DNA of 64,000 bases from JADZAI01 sp047602465. Its GTDB lineage: Bacteria > Pseudomonadota > Alphaproteobacteria > Micropepsales > Micropepsaceae. The position numbers and the translations under genes are program-made. Numbering within the stretch: the first letter of the stretch is position 1; the number at the start of each line of letters is the position of its first letter. The notes beneath the pieces are model-generated. The model ran no database searches. It was not told the origin of the DNA and saw nothing but the letters and a program-made list of their open reading frames with translations. Positions 51,624-60,745 of the stretch are shown piece after piece. Location: positions 1,240,001 through 1,304,000 of the forward strand of contig JASGHF010000001.1 in NCBI GenBank assembly GCA_047602465.1, written 5' to 3'.

Positions 51624-52643
51624 ATGAGCCTGATGCGCAACAGCCTCCATGGCGTGATCGCCGCCGTGATGCTGGCCGGTCTCGCGAACGCCGCCGAAAT
51701 CAACCTGTATTCCGGCCGCCACTACGATTCCGACGCGCAGCTTTATGCCGGTTTCGAGGCGAAGACCGGGATCAAGGTGAACATCATCGAAGGCAAGGCC
51801 GACGAACTGGTCGCGCGTATCGAGGCTGAGGGCGATGCCAGCCCCGCCGACGTGTTCTTCACGGCGGACGCGGGCAATCTGTGGCGCGCCGAGGAGAAGG
51901 GCCTGTTCCAGGCGGTCGATTCGGAGGCGCTGAAGGCGGCGATCCCGGCCGAGTATCGCGATCCAAACAATCAGTGGTTCGGCTTCTCGCGCCGCGCCCG
52001 CATCATCTTCATCGCGAAGGGCGCGATCGACCCGGCGCTGGTGCAGACCTATGCCGATCTCGCGCGGCCCGAGCTGAAGGGCAAGCTGTGCATGCGCTCG
52101 GGGTCCAACATCTACAATCTGTCGCTGCTGGGCGGGATGATCGAGAAGATCGGCGCGGAAAAAGCGGAAGCCTGGGCCAAGGGCGTCGTCGACAATCTGG
52201 CCAAGGAACCGCAGGGCGGCGACAGCGACCAGATCAAGTCGCTGGCGGCGGGCGAATGCGCGGTGACCATCGCCAACACCTATTACTTCGTGCGCTTCCT
52301 CAGCAGTGACAAGCCGGAGGACAAGGCGGTCGCCGACAAGGTGCAGTGGATTTTCCCGGACCAGAACGGCGACGGCGCGCATGTGAACATCTCGGGCGCG
52401 GGCGTCGCGAAATACGCGCCGAACCGCGACGGCGCGGTGCAGTTCCTGGAGTATCTGTCCAGCCCCGAGGCGCAGGTCTATTTCGCCAAGGGCAATAACG
52501 AGTATCCGGTGGCCGGCGGCGAGACGGGCAATCCGGCGCTGGACACGCTGGGCGCGTTCAAGGCCGACACGCTGAACGTCGCCGCCTATGGCCGCAACCA
52601 GAAGGCGGCGCAGGAAATCATGGATCGCGTGGGCTGGAAGTGA
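51624..52643 (+). CDS. fbpA: Iron(III) ABC transporter substrate-binding protein (FbpA/AfuA type)
   Basis: A 339-residue periplasmic binding protein. The signal peptide is SLHGVIAAVMLAGLANAAE. The family-1 pattern INLYSGRHYDSDAQLY, ADVFFTADAGNL and the paired Tyr that bind Fe3+ (ANTYYFVRFL) are present. AAGGAG lies upstream of ATG 51624. Its permease partner is probably the convergent gene at 52732; no dedicated ATPase is adjacent. An iron-responsive site may lie upstream (51547-51570), seen only as an AT-rich TTGAGAATG motif. Confidence 0.92.
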   Translation: MSLMRNSLHGVIAAVMLAGLANAAEINLYSGRHYDSDAQLYAGFEAKTGIKVNIIEGKADELVARIEAEGDASPADVFFTADAGNLWRAEEKGLFQAVDSEALKAAIPAEYRDPNNQWFGFSRRARIIFIAKGAIDPALVQTYADLARPELKGKLCMRSGSNIYNLSLLGGMIEKIGAEKAEAWAKGVVDNLAKEPQGGDSDQIKSLAAGECAVTIANTYYFVRFLSSDKPEDKAVADKVQWIFPDQNGDGAHVNISGAGVAKYAPNRDGAVQFLEYLSSPEAQVYFAKGNNEYPVAGGETGNPALDTLGAFKADTLNVAAYGRNQKAAQEIMDRVGWK

Positions 52644-52688
52644 CGCGAGCGGCGGGCGCAGCGCGGCGATACGGGATCTGGATCGCGT

Positions 52689-52724
52689 AGAGGCGTGGAT
52701 GGCCGGCCTTCGCCGGCCATGACA
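52689..52724 (+). repeat. Dispersed hairpin repeat, copy 3
   Basis: 36 bp with two base differences from the copies at 18791 and 32209. One difference restores a perfect 9-bp stem ATGGCCGGC / GCCGGCCAT around CTTC. It lies between the convergent stops of the iron-binding protein and the permease. Confidence 0.8.
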
Positions 52725-52731
52725 GGGGGGC

Positions 52732-54396
52732 CTAGTCCCTGCCCTGTCCGATACGGCGCATCAGCAGGATGACGGCCGGCAGTCCGGCGAGGACGATGGC
52801 GAGCGAGGGCAAGGCCGCGCTCTCCAGCCGTTCGTCGGCGGCGTAGCTGTAGGCGAGGACGGCCAGCGTTTCCGAGTTCATCGGGCGCATCAGCAGCGTC
52901 GCAGGCAATTCCTTCATCGCATCGACGAAGACCACGAGCGCGGCGGTGAGCGCCGCCGGAGCGACAAGCGGTATGTGGACACGGCGCAGCGCATCGGTGC
53001 GCGAACGGGTGAGCGTGCGCGCTGCGGCGGCGATGGAGGGCGTGATGCGCTGGAAGCCGCTCTCAACCGCCTCAAGCGCGGGCGCGGCGAATCGCACGAC
53101 ATAGGCGAAGATGAGGCCCGCCGCCGTGCCGGTGATGAGGAGGCCGGTGCGGACGCCGAAATATTCGACCATCAATCCGTTCACCCAGCGGTCGACCAGC
53201 GTCATGGGCAGGAGAATGCCGACCGCGATCACCGATCCCGGCAATGCATAGCCATAGCCGGCAAGACCCGCCGCCGCGCCGGTCACGCGGCCGGGAGCGG
53301 CGCGGCGGGCATAGGCGAGGAGGATCGCGATGGCGACGGTCAGCGCCGCCGCGATGGCCGCGAGGCTGAGGCTGGTGAAGGTCGCGGAGAGGAAGCGGGC
53401 GTTGAACTGGCCCTCGCCGCGATCGAGGAAGAGGTGCAGCAGCGCGCCGGCCGGAAGCAGGAAGCCGAGCAGCGGCGGCAGCAGGCAGAGCAGCGGCACG
53501 GCATAGCGCGCAATGCCGGTGAGGGCGCGGCGAGCCGGCGGATGGGCGCGGCGGCCGGCCTCGTGGATCGCGCGGCCCCTGCGGCTGAGACGTTCCAGCA
53601 GCAGCACCAGCAGCACGCAGCCGAGCAGCGCGGCGGCGAGCTGCGCCCCCGCCGCGCGGTCGCCCATCTGGTACCAGGCGCGGAAGATGCCGGTGGTGAA
53701 GGTCTGCACCGAGAGATGCGAGACGGCGCCGTAATCCGCCAGCGTCTCCATCAGCACGATGGCGGCGCCGCCCGCGATGGCCGGGCGTGCGAGCGGGAGC
53801 GCCACGCGCCAGAAGACGCGCCAAGGGCCGAGGCCGAGCGTGCGCGCCACGTCCAGCGCCGCGCCCGACTGCTGCAGGAAGGCGGCGCGGGCGAGGAGAT
53901 AGACATACGGATAAAGCGTGAGCGTGAAGACGAACCCGGCGCCGGTGAGCGAGTGGATCTCGGGGAACCAGTAGTCGCCGACGCGCCAGCCGGTGATATC
54001 GCGCAGCCAGGTCTGCACTGGCCCTGCGGCCTGGAGGAGGTCGGCGAGCGCATAGGCGACGACATAGGCGGGCGCGGCGAGCGGCAGGACCAGCGCCCAG
54101 GTGAGCCAGCGGCGCCCGGGGAAATCGAGCATCACGCTCGCCCAGGCCGCGCCGACGCCGATGACCAGCGAGCCGCCTGCCGCCATCGCCGCCAGCGCGA
54201 GCGTATTGAGGACATAGCCGGGAAGGACGGTATTCCACAGATGCGCCCAGACATCGCCCGAAGGGACCAGAAGCTCGGCCAGCACCGCCAGCGCCGGCAA
54301 CGCCAGCACAGCCGCGACGAGGCCGGCGGCGAGCGCCCAGCCCCATCCGTCGCGCCGGCCCTTGCGCGCGCTCTGCCCGTCTACAGCCAAGCTCAT
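52732..54396 (-). CDS. fbpB: Iron(III) ABC transporter permease (FbpB type)
   Basis: A 554-residue fused two-permease protein with about 12 membrane helices. It has two EAA-type loops: ALDVARTLGLGPWRVFWRVALPLARPAI and SIAAAARTLTRSRTDALRRVHIPLVAPA. ATG 54396 opens MSLAVDGQSARKG; the longer frame is unlikely. It is convergent with fbpA, which is unusual for an uptake operon, and divergent from potA. Confidence 0.9.
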   Translation of the reverse strand: MSLAVDGQSARKGRRDGWGWALAAGLVAAVLALPALAVLAELLVPSGDVWAHLWNTVLPGYVLNTLALAAMAAGGSLVIGVGAAWASVMLDFPGRRWLTWALVLPLAAPAYVVAYALADLLQAAGPVQTWLRDITGWRVGDYWFPEIHSLTGAGFVFTLTLYPYVYLLARAAFLQQSGAALDVARTLGLGPWRVFWRVALPLARPAIAGGAAIVLMETLADYGAVSHLSVQTFTTGIFRAWYQMGDRAAGAQLAAALLGCVLLVLLLERLSRRGRAIHEAGRRAHPPARRALTGIARYAVPLLCLLPPLLGFLLPAGALLHLFLDRGEGQFNARFLSATFTSLSLAAIAAALTVAIAILLAYARRAAPGRVTGAAAGLAGYGYALPGSVIAVGILLPMTLVDRWVNGLMVEYFGVRTGLLITGTAAGLIFAYVVRFAAPALEAVESGFQRITPSIAAAARTLTRSRTDALRRVHIPLVAPAALTAALVVFVDAMKELPATLLMRPMNSETLAVLAYSYAADERLESAALPSLAIVLAGLPAVILLMRRIGQGRD

Positions 54397-54538
54397 GCCC
54401 TGCTTTGTGCGAGGAATTCTCAGGAAAGCAAGGGCAAGGGCGGAAACCAGCGGTTTCGCCGCAGGTCTTCGTGTTCCCATGGCGCGGACCAGCCGCTACA
54501 AGGTTCGCCATGCAGCGATTTGCCACCACGGATTGCCG

Positions 54539-55654
54539 ATGACAGCGCCCTATGTGCGCTTTCAGGGCGTGTCCAAGACCTATGACGGGGGCAGCCAGGC
54601 CGCAGTCGCGGAGCTGAACCTCGACGTGGCGGCGGGGGAATTCCTGACGCTTCTGGGGCCTTCAGGCAGCGGCAAGACGACGACGCTGATGATGCTGGCG
54701 GGGTTCGAGACGCCGACGGCCGGGGCGATCCTGGTGGAGGGCGAGGACATCTCGAAGAAGCCGGCGCACAAGCGCGGCCTCGGCATGGTGTTCCAGAACT
54801 ATGCCCTGTTCCCGCACATGACCGTGGCGCAGAATCTCGCCTTCCCGTTGCAGGTGCGGCGCATGGGCCGCGCCGATATCGCGGCGCGCGTGAAGCGGGC
54901 GCTGAGCATGGTGCAGCTTGAGGGCTATGAGGGCCGCCGCCCGGCGCAATTGTCGGGCGGGCAGCAGCAGCGCGTGGCGGTCGCCCGGGCGCTGGTGTTC
55001 GAGCCGAAGGCCGTGCTGATGGACGAGCCGCTGGGCGCGCTCGACAAATCGCTGCGCGAGCAGCTGCAATACGAGATCAGCCGCATTCACCGGGAGTTGG
55101 GGGTGACGGTGCTTTACGTCACGCATGACCAGGGCGAAGCGCTGACGATGTCGGACCGGATCGCCGTCTTCAACAAGGGCCGGGTCGCGCAATGCGGCGA
55201 GCCGGATGCGCTGTATGACCGGCCGGCCAATCTGTTCGTCGCGGGGTTCGTGGGCGAAAACAATTTCCTGAATGCGCGCATCTCCGGCTCCGGCGAGGGG
55301 CTGGTGCGCGCATCGAGCGCCGCAGGGACCATGGGCGCGACCGCATCCGGCGTGCAGGCCGGCGATGCGGTGATCGCGGTCAGGCCCGAGCGCGTGGCGC
55401 TGAACCCCGCCGAGGGCGAGGGCGTGACGCGGCTGGAGGCCAGTATCGCCGAACGCTATTTTGCGGGCGACCATGTCCGCCTCGTCACGAAACTGAAGAG
55501 CGGCGAGGAGGTGGCGCTGAAGGCGCCGCGCCTCAACGCCGACACGCTGCCCGCGCCGGGCGCAAGCGTCACGATCGGCTGGCGCGCCGCAGACGCCCAG
55601 GCCTTTCCGCCCGAAACTTCCGACCCCGTTTTCAAGGAGCCACGCGCCGCATGA
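54539..55654 (+). CDS. potA: Polyamine ABC transporter ATP-binding protein PotA
   Basis: A 371-residue ATPase of the spermidine/putrescine importer. Walker A is LGPSGSGKTTTLMML, the Q loop is MVFQNYALFPHMTV, the signature is LSGGQQQRVAVARAL and Walker B is AVLMDEPLGALDK. The C-terminal TOBE-like regulatory domain is present (AVRPERVALNPAEGEG). ATG 54539 fits the family. The stop overlaps potD by 4 bases. The nearby FbpB lacks an ATPase of its own, so sharing is conceivable but unproven. Confidence 0.92.
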   Translation: MTAPYVRFQGVSKTYDGGSQAAVAELNLDVAAGEFLTLLGPSGSGKTTTLMMLAGFETPTAGAILVEGEDISKKPAHKRGLGMVFQNYALFPHMTVAQNLAFPLQVRRMGRADIAARVKRALSMVQLEGYEGRRPAQLSGGQQQRVAVARALVFEPKAVLMDEPLGALDKSLREQLQYEISRIHRELGVTVLYVTHDQGEALTMSDRIAVFNKGRVAQCGEPDALYDRPANLFVAGFVGENNFLNARISGSGEGLVRASSAAGTMGATASGVQAGDAVIAVRPERVALNPAEGEGVTRLEASIAERYFAGDHVRLVTKLKSGEEVALKAPRLNADTLPAPGASVTIGWRAADAQAFPPETSDPVFKEPRAA

Positions 55655-56754
55655 GCCGTTCCCTTCTCTATGCCGGCCTCAGCGCCGCTGCGATCCTGGG
55701 CGCGATGACCATCGTCATCGAGACCGCGAAGGCCGACGACAAGAAGCCGATCACGGTAGTGTCGTGGGGCGGCGCCTACACGAAGAGCCAGATCGAGGGC
55801 TATCACAAGCCGTTCACGGCCTCGACCGGCATCCCGGTGACCAATGTCGACTACAATGGCGGCATCGCCGAGGTGAAGGCGCAGGTCGAGAGCGGCAATG
55901 TCGTGTGGGACGTGGTCGACATGGAAGTCGGCGATGCGTTGCGCGCTTGCGACGAAGGCCTGCTGGAGCCGCTGGACCCGGCGACGTTCCCGGCCGGGGC
56001 GGACGGCGTGGCGGCGACGGAAGACTTCTACCCCGACGCGCTGACCGAGTGCTGGGCGACCTCGATCATCTTCTCGACGGTCTTCGCCTATGACGACAGC
56101 AGGATCGGCGACACCAAGCCGACCTCGATCAACGATTTCTTCGATCTGCAGAAATTCCCCGGCAAGCGCGGCCTGCGCAAGCAGAACCCCAAGGCGACGC
56201 TGGAGATGGCGCTGCTCGCCGACGGCGTGGCGCCGGAAGAGATCTATGAGGTGCTGGCGACGCCCGAGGGCCTGGACCGCGCTTTCGCCAAGCTCGACAC
56301 GATCAAGTCGAGCGTCGTGTGGTGGGAGGCGGGTTCGCAGCCGGTGCAGCTGCTGGCCGACGGCGAAGTGGCGATGACGGTCGTCTATAACGGCCGTCTG
56401 TATGACGCCGTCACCGCCGAGAAAAAGCCGTTCAAGATCGTCTGGGACGGTCAGGTTTCGGAATACGACACCTATGTCATGGTGAAGGGCGCGCCGAACA
56501 AGGACGCGGCGATGGCGTTCATGAAGTTCGCCACCGCGACCGAGCAGCTGGCGGCGCAGGCGAGCTGGATCGCCTATGCGCCAGCGCGCAAATCCTCGCT
56601 GCCGCTGGTCGGCAAGAACGCCTCGAACGGCGAGGACATGCTGCCCAACCTGCCGACACCCGACAAAGGCCGGATGATCACCGTCGATCCGCGCTTCTGG
56701 GCGGACCACCAGGACGAGATCAACCAGCGCTGGGCAGCGTGGCTGGCGCGCTAG
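55651..56754 (+). CDS. potD: Polyamine-type extracellular solute-binding protein (PotD-like)
   Basis: A 367-residue periplasmic protein. A signal-like N terminus (SLLYAGLSAAAILGAMTIV) precedes the PotD pattern ITVVSWGGAYTKSQIEGYHKPF, VVDMEVGDALRACDEGLLEPLD and WWEAGSQPVQLLADGEVAMTVVYNGR. Such proteins bind spermidine, putrescine or related cations; the exact ligand is not decided. Its 3' end overlaps the convergent MFS gene by 35 bases. Confidence 0.9.
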   Translation: MSRSLLYAGLSAAAILGAMTIVIETAKADDKKPITVVSWGGAYTKSQIEGYHKPFTASTGIPVTNVDYNGGIAEVKAQVESGNVVWDVVDMEVGDALRACDEGLLEPLDPATFPAGADGVAATEDFYPDALTECWATSIIFSTVFAYDDSRIGDTKPTSINDFFDLQKFPGKRGLRKQNPKATLEMALLADGVAPEEIYEVLATPEGLDRAFAKLDTIKSSVVWWEAGSQPVQLLADGEVAMTVVYNGRLYDAVTAEKKPFKIVWDGQVSEYDTYVMVKGAPNKDAAMAFMKFATATEQLAAQASWIAYAPARKSSLPLVGKNASNGEDMLPNLPTPDKGRMITVDPRFWADHQDEINQRWAAWLAR

Positions 56755-57997
56755 GCTGAAGCTCGCCCAGGCTGCGAAGCCTGGACACAGGTGAGAGCAG
56801 AAGCGGGAGCAGGCCGATAAAGCCGAGGCTGATGCCTGTCCAGACCGTGGCGCGGATGCCGATGGCCTCTGCCAGCGGCGCGGCGATGAGCGCGCCGACC
56901 ATCAGGACAAGGCCGTGCATGGTGAGAAGCGCGGCGTTGACGCGGCCGAGCACGGCCTGCGGCGTCACCGTCTGGCGCAGCGTCGTGGTCTGGATGAAAT
57001 AGGCGACGGCGGCGGCATCGCCCACGAGCTGCGCCGTGACGAGGAAGGCGACGCTGAGCCAGTCGTCGCCGGTCGCCGCCGGGATCAGCAGGCTGGAGCC
57101 GATGGTCAGCGTGAAGAAGAGAACGATGGCCGGGCCGAGGCCGATGCGGCGGACGAGCGGCGGCCCGGCCACCGCGCCCAACAGCGCGCCGATGCCGCCA
57201 ACCGAGATGATGAGGCCGACAAAGCCGATATCCATGCCCAGCACGCGCAGCGCGAAGAGCATGTAGAGCGCGGCGAAGAAGCCGAACGAGAACATCATGA
57301 TCGCCTCTGCCCCGAAAAGGGCCGAGAGGATGGGCGAGCGCCAGACCGATTTGAGGCCGGCAAGGGCGGCGGCGAGGCCGGTATCGCCGGTTTCCTGGTG
57401 CGGGGTTTCGACGGCCCGGATGCGCCCCAGCAGCAACGCCGACCAGAGCAGAGAGAGCGCATCCGCCAGGATGGCGAAGGGGGCGGTGAGGATTTCGATG
57501 AGGACGCCGGCCAGCGCCGGGCCGCCGATTTCGGCCACGCTGTCGGTCGTCGCCAGCTTGGCGTTGCCTTCTTCCAGATGCTCGCGGCCGACGAGATCGG
57601 GCAGCAGGGTCTGGTCGGCCAGAGCGAAGAGGATCGCGGTGGAGCCGGAGATAATCGCCACGACATAGATCTGGAGCATATCCAGCATGCCGGCCCAGGC
57701 GGCGAGCGGGATGGAGAGCAGGGCGAGCGCGCCGACAATGTCGCAGCCGATCATCAGCGGGCGGCGGCGGACGCGGTCGATGAAGGTGCTGGCGGCGAGG
57801 CCCATGACCACGGCCGGCAGCAGCGCCAGGGCGCCGAGAAAGGCGACCTCGCCGTCGCTGGCGCCCAGCGTGAGGATGGCGAGCGCCGGCAGGGCCGTCC
57901 GCGTGATGCGGCTGCCGAAGGCGCTGATGATCTGCGCGCCCCAGAGGTGGAGAAAGTCCCGGTGGCGCCAGAGGCCGCCGGTCGGCCAGATGCGCAT
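56720..57997 (-). CDS. MFS exporter (EntS-like), inverted inside the pot cluster
   Basis: A 425-residue, 12-helix transporter of the MFS_3/EntS-like type: HLWGAQIISAFGSRITRTALP, the loop motif ASTFIDRVRRRPLMIGCDI, and ISGSTAILFALADQTLLPDLV. The substrate may be a siderophore or drug. It is on the opposite strand and lies between potD and potB, genes that normally sit together. Its 3' end overlaps potD, and its start is 66 bp from potB. Confidence 0.9.
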   Translation of the reverse strand: MRIWPTGGLWRHRDFLHLWGAQIISAFGSRITRTALPALAILTLGASDGEVAFLGALALLPAVVMGLAASTFIDRVRRRPLMIGCDIVGALALLSIPLAAWAGMLDMLQIYVVAIISGSTAILFALADQTLLPDLVGREHLEEGNAKLATTDSVAEIGGPALAGVLIEILTAPFAILADALSLLWSALLLGRIRAVETPHQETGDTGLAAALAGLKSVWRSPILSALFGAEAIMMFSFGFFAALYMLFALRVLGMDIGFVGLIISVGGIGALLGAVAGPPLVRRIGLGPAIVLFFTLTIGSSLLIPAATGDDWLSVAFLVTAQLVGDAAAVAYFIQTTTLRQTVTPQAVLGRVNAALLTMHGLVLMVGALIAAPLAEAIGIRATVWTGISLGFIGLLPLLLSPVSRLRSLGELQPSAPATLPSAG

Positions 57998-58063
57998 GGC
58001 GAGGCTTTTCGCAATTCCAGTTGCGGAGTGCGGGCCTTATAGAGGGAGGACAATTCCTTCGCC

Positions 58064-59266
58064 ATGCCCGATCAACCGCGCCGCATCACCTCATCGAAAC
58101 GACGCAACGGGCTGCTGCTCACGCTGCCCCTGCTGGCGTTCATCGCCGTGTTCTTCGCCGCCCCCATCGGCGCGATGCTGTGGCGGAGCGTGTCCAACCC
58201 CCTGCCCGCCCAGATGCTGCCGCGCACGGCGGCGGTGCTGAGCGGCTGGGATGCGGCGGCGTTGCCGGGCGAGGACGCCTATCAGGCGATCGTCGAGGAT
58301 CTGAAGGCGCTGAAGCGGGAAGATGCGAGCAAGCTCGGCTCGCAGCTGAATTTCGACTTCGGCGGCCTCAACTCGCTGATCCGCAAGACGGCCCGCGAGG
58401 CGGCGAAGCTGACGCCGCCCTATATGGCGAGCCTGACAGCGCTGGACAAGAACTGGGCACGGCAGGAAATCTGGGCCGCGCTGAAGATCGGCACGCAGAG
58501 CCTGACGGCGAAGAACTATCTGGCGGCGGTCGACCTGAAATACGGCCCGGACCTTTCGGTTCAGTCCGTGCCGGAGAAGGACGCCATCTATCTGATGCTG
58601 TTCGGCCGCACGGCCTGGGTGGCGGCGGCGGTGACGGCGATGTGCCTGCTGCTCGGCTATCCGCTCGCCTGGCTGCTGGCGAATTCGGGGCCGAAGACGG
58701 CGGGCCTGTTGATGATCTTGCTGCTGCTGCCGTTCTGGACCTCGCTGCTGGTGCGGACGACGTCGTGGATCGTGCTGCTGCAGAGCCAGGGCGTGGTGAA
58801 CGACATTCTGGTCTGGCTCGGCCTCGTCGATGACAGGAACCGCATCCAGCTCGTCTACAACCTGACCGGCACGCTGGTGGCGATGACGCAGATGCTGCTG
58901 CCCTTCATGGTGCTGCCGCTCTATTCGGTGATGAAGACGATCCCCCCGGTTTATCTGCGCGCAGCGTCGTCGATGGGCGCGCGGCCGCTGACCGGGTTCT
59001 GGCGCGTGTATCTGCCGCTGACCATGCCGGGCGTCGGCGCCGGTGCGCTGCTCGTCTTCATTCTGGCCGTCGGCTACTACATCACGCCGGCGATCGTGGG
59101 CGGGCCGTCGGGGCAGCTCATCTCCAACCAGATCGAGTTCCATATGCGGACCTCGCTGAACTGGGGCCTCGCGGCGGCGTTGAGCGGCGTATTGCTGGTC
59201 GCGGTGACGCTGCTCTACTGGCTGTTCAACCGCATCGCCGGCGCCGACCGGCTGAGGTTCGGATGA
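58064..59266 (+). CDS. potB: Polyamine ABC transporter permease PotB
   Basis: A 400-residue inner-membrane permease. The first helix (LLLTLPLLAFIAVFFAAPIGAM) is separated from the remaining helices by an unusually long ~140-residue periplasmic loop (about residues 45-185). The canonical core TAWVAAAVTAMCLLLGYPLAWLL and the EAA loop (YLRAASSMGARPLTGFWRVYLPLTMPG) follow. The loop may contact the binding protein. It overlaps potC by 4 bases. Confidence 0.92.
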   Translation: MPDQPRRITSSKRRNGLLLTLPLLAFIAVFFAAPIGAMLWRSVSNPLPAQMLPRTAAVLSGWDAAALPGEDAYQAIVEDLKALKREDASKLGSQLNFDFGGLNSLIRKTAREAAKLTPPYMASLTALDKNWARQEIWAALKIGTQSLTAKNYLAAVDLKYGPDLSVQSVPEKDAIYLMLFGRTAWVAAAVTAMCLLLGYPLAWLLANSGPKTAGLLMILLLLPFWTSLLVRTTSWIVLLQSQGVVNDILVWLGLVDDRNRIQLVYNLTGTLVAMTQMLLPFMVLPLYSVMKTIPPVYLRAASSMGARPLTGFWRVYLPLTMPGVGAGALLVFILAVGYYITPAIVGGPSGQLISNQIEFHMRTSLNWGLAAALSGVLLVAVTLLYWLFNRIAGADRLRFG

Positions 59267-60081
59267 ACGGCTGGCGCGCCCTAACCCGCGTCATGGGCGG
59301 TCTGGCGCTGGTGTTCCTCATCGCGCCGTTGCTGGTGATCGTGCCGCTGTCGTTCACATCGGGGCGTTTCTTCACCTTCACGCCCGAGATGCTCGCCTTC
59401 GATCCCGCGGGCTATTCGTGGCGCTGGTACGAGGCGATCCGCGACGACGGCGAGTGGACCAGGGCGCTGTGGAACAGCCTGTTCATCGGCGGTTTCGCGA
59501 CGCTGATCGCGACGGTGCTCGGCACGCTCGCGGCGATGGGCCTGGCGCGCGGCAATCTGCCGATGAAGGGCGCGATCATGGGGCTGGTGATCTCACCGAT
59601 GATCACCCCCATCGTGATTTCGGCCACGGGCATGTATTTCCTCTATTCGGATTTCAGCCTGACGCAGTCGCATCTGGGGCTGATCGTGGCGCATGCGGCG
59701 CTGGGCGCGCCGTTCGTCGTGATCACGGTGACGGCATCGCTGACGGGGTATGATTTCAACCTGAGCCGTGCGGGGCTGAGCCTTGGGGCCAGCCCGGTGC
59801 GCGTGTTCTTCAAGGTGACGCTGCCGCTGATCCTGCCGGGCGTGATTTCCGGCGCGCTGTTCGCGTTCGCGACCTCGTTCGACGAGGTGGTGACGGTGCT
59901 GTTCATGGGCGGACCGGAGCAGGTGACCATCCCACGCAAGATGTGGTCGGGCATTCGCGAGCAGATCAGCCCGGCGATCCTCGCGGCCGCGACCTTGCTG
60001 ATCGTCGTTGCGGCGGGGCTGCTGATCTGCGTTGAGTGGCTGCGTCGCCGCAACGAGCGGATGCAGGTCGTCCAGCGCTGA
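59263..60081 (+). CDS. potC: Polyamine ABC transporter permease PotC
   Basis: A 272-residue permease with six membrane helices. The EAA loop is LSRAGLSLGASPVRVFFKVTLPLILPG and the typical PotC end TSFDEVVTVLFMGG...TIPRKMWSGIREQISP is present. ATG 59263 overlaps the potB stop. It completes the potADBC set, interrupted by the MFS gene. Confidence 0.93.
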   Translation: MNGWRALTRVMGGLALVFLIAPLLVIVPLSFTSGRFFTFTPEMLAFDPAGYSWRWYEAIRDDGEWTRALWNSLFIGGFATLIATVLGTLAAMGLARGNLPMKGAIMGLVISPMITPIVISATGMYFLYSDFSLTQSHLGLIVAHAALGAPFVVITVTASLTGYDFNLSRAGLSLGASPVRVFFKVTLPLILPGVISGALFAFATSFDEVVTVLFMGGPEQVTIPRKMWSGIREQISPAILAAATLLIVVAAGLLICVEWLRRRNERMQVVQR

Positions 60082-60140
60082 ACGGATCGCTTCTTCCCGC
60101 CGCCGGCGTCTGGCAGATTGCGGACCTGGAGATTTGTGCG

Positions 60141-60744
60141 GTGACCCTACCCAAGACAGGTTTCGATCGCGTCGTGAGCCTTGGCTGCTCGTGCCAGCCC
60201 GCCTATCAGAATCCGCCGCCTTTTGAACGTGGAGGAAGCCCATGTCTTCGATTGGGTCATCACGGAGGACCGGGGACTTGTTCACCTGATCGAGAACGGG
60301 GCGGAAGACTTCTTCGTGCGCGACGATTTGCGCTGGATCGGCGGCACGATCCGCAGCCTGCGCCACGGGACGCGGTTTCCGCACGAGTTTCCCGATGCGG
60401 AATCGGTCGACGCCCGGTTCGACGCCCACCAGGAGCGGCTCGCCGCGATGGGCGTACGCTGGCGCGCCCTTATGGAGACAAGCGAACGCATTCTGTTCGT
60501 GCGCGCGCATGCCTGGGAGAAAAATCCGCAGACGACGGCAGGGACGTTGCGGGACGCGTTGAGAGCGGCGGGGCCGCGCCTCGACTTCACGCTTCTCTAT
60601 CTGACGCCGCCCGAAGAGTTCGACCCCTCATGGCGCAACGATGGCGTCGCACACCGCGCGGTGCGGCAGCCCGAACCCTATACCTGGAAGGGCGACGACA
60701 TGGTCTGGGACGGGCTGCTGCGCGAGGCCGGGGCGCTGAGCTGA
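60141..60744 (+). pseudogene. DUF1796 putative cysteine peptidase, frameshifted
   Basis: The family start VVSLGCSCQPAYQ is read from GTG 60141 (GGAGA 8 bases upstream). The continuation IRRLLNVEEAHVFDWVITED and the rest to 60744 are in the +1 frame. Removing one A near 60210-60211 would join them as AYQ-IRRLL, restoring a typical DUF1796 protein of about 200 residues. Either the gene is broken or there is a single-base error in the sequence. Downstream it is otherwise intact to GALS. Confidence 0.8.
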
Positions 60745-60745
60745 G

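Noticed and set aside
53072..54529. Long open frame overlapping fbpB in another frame
   Set aside because: The fbpB frame has membrane helices and EAA loops; the overlapping frame is Arg/Pro-rich without features.
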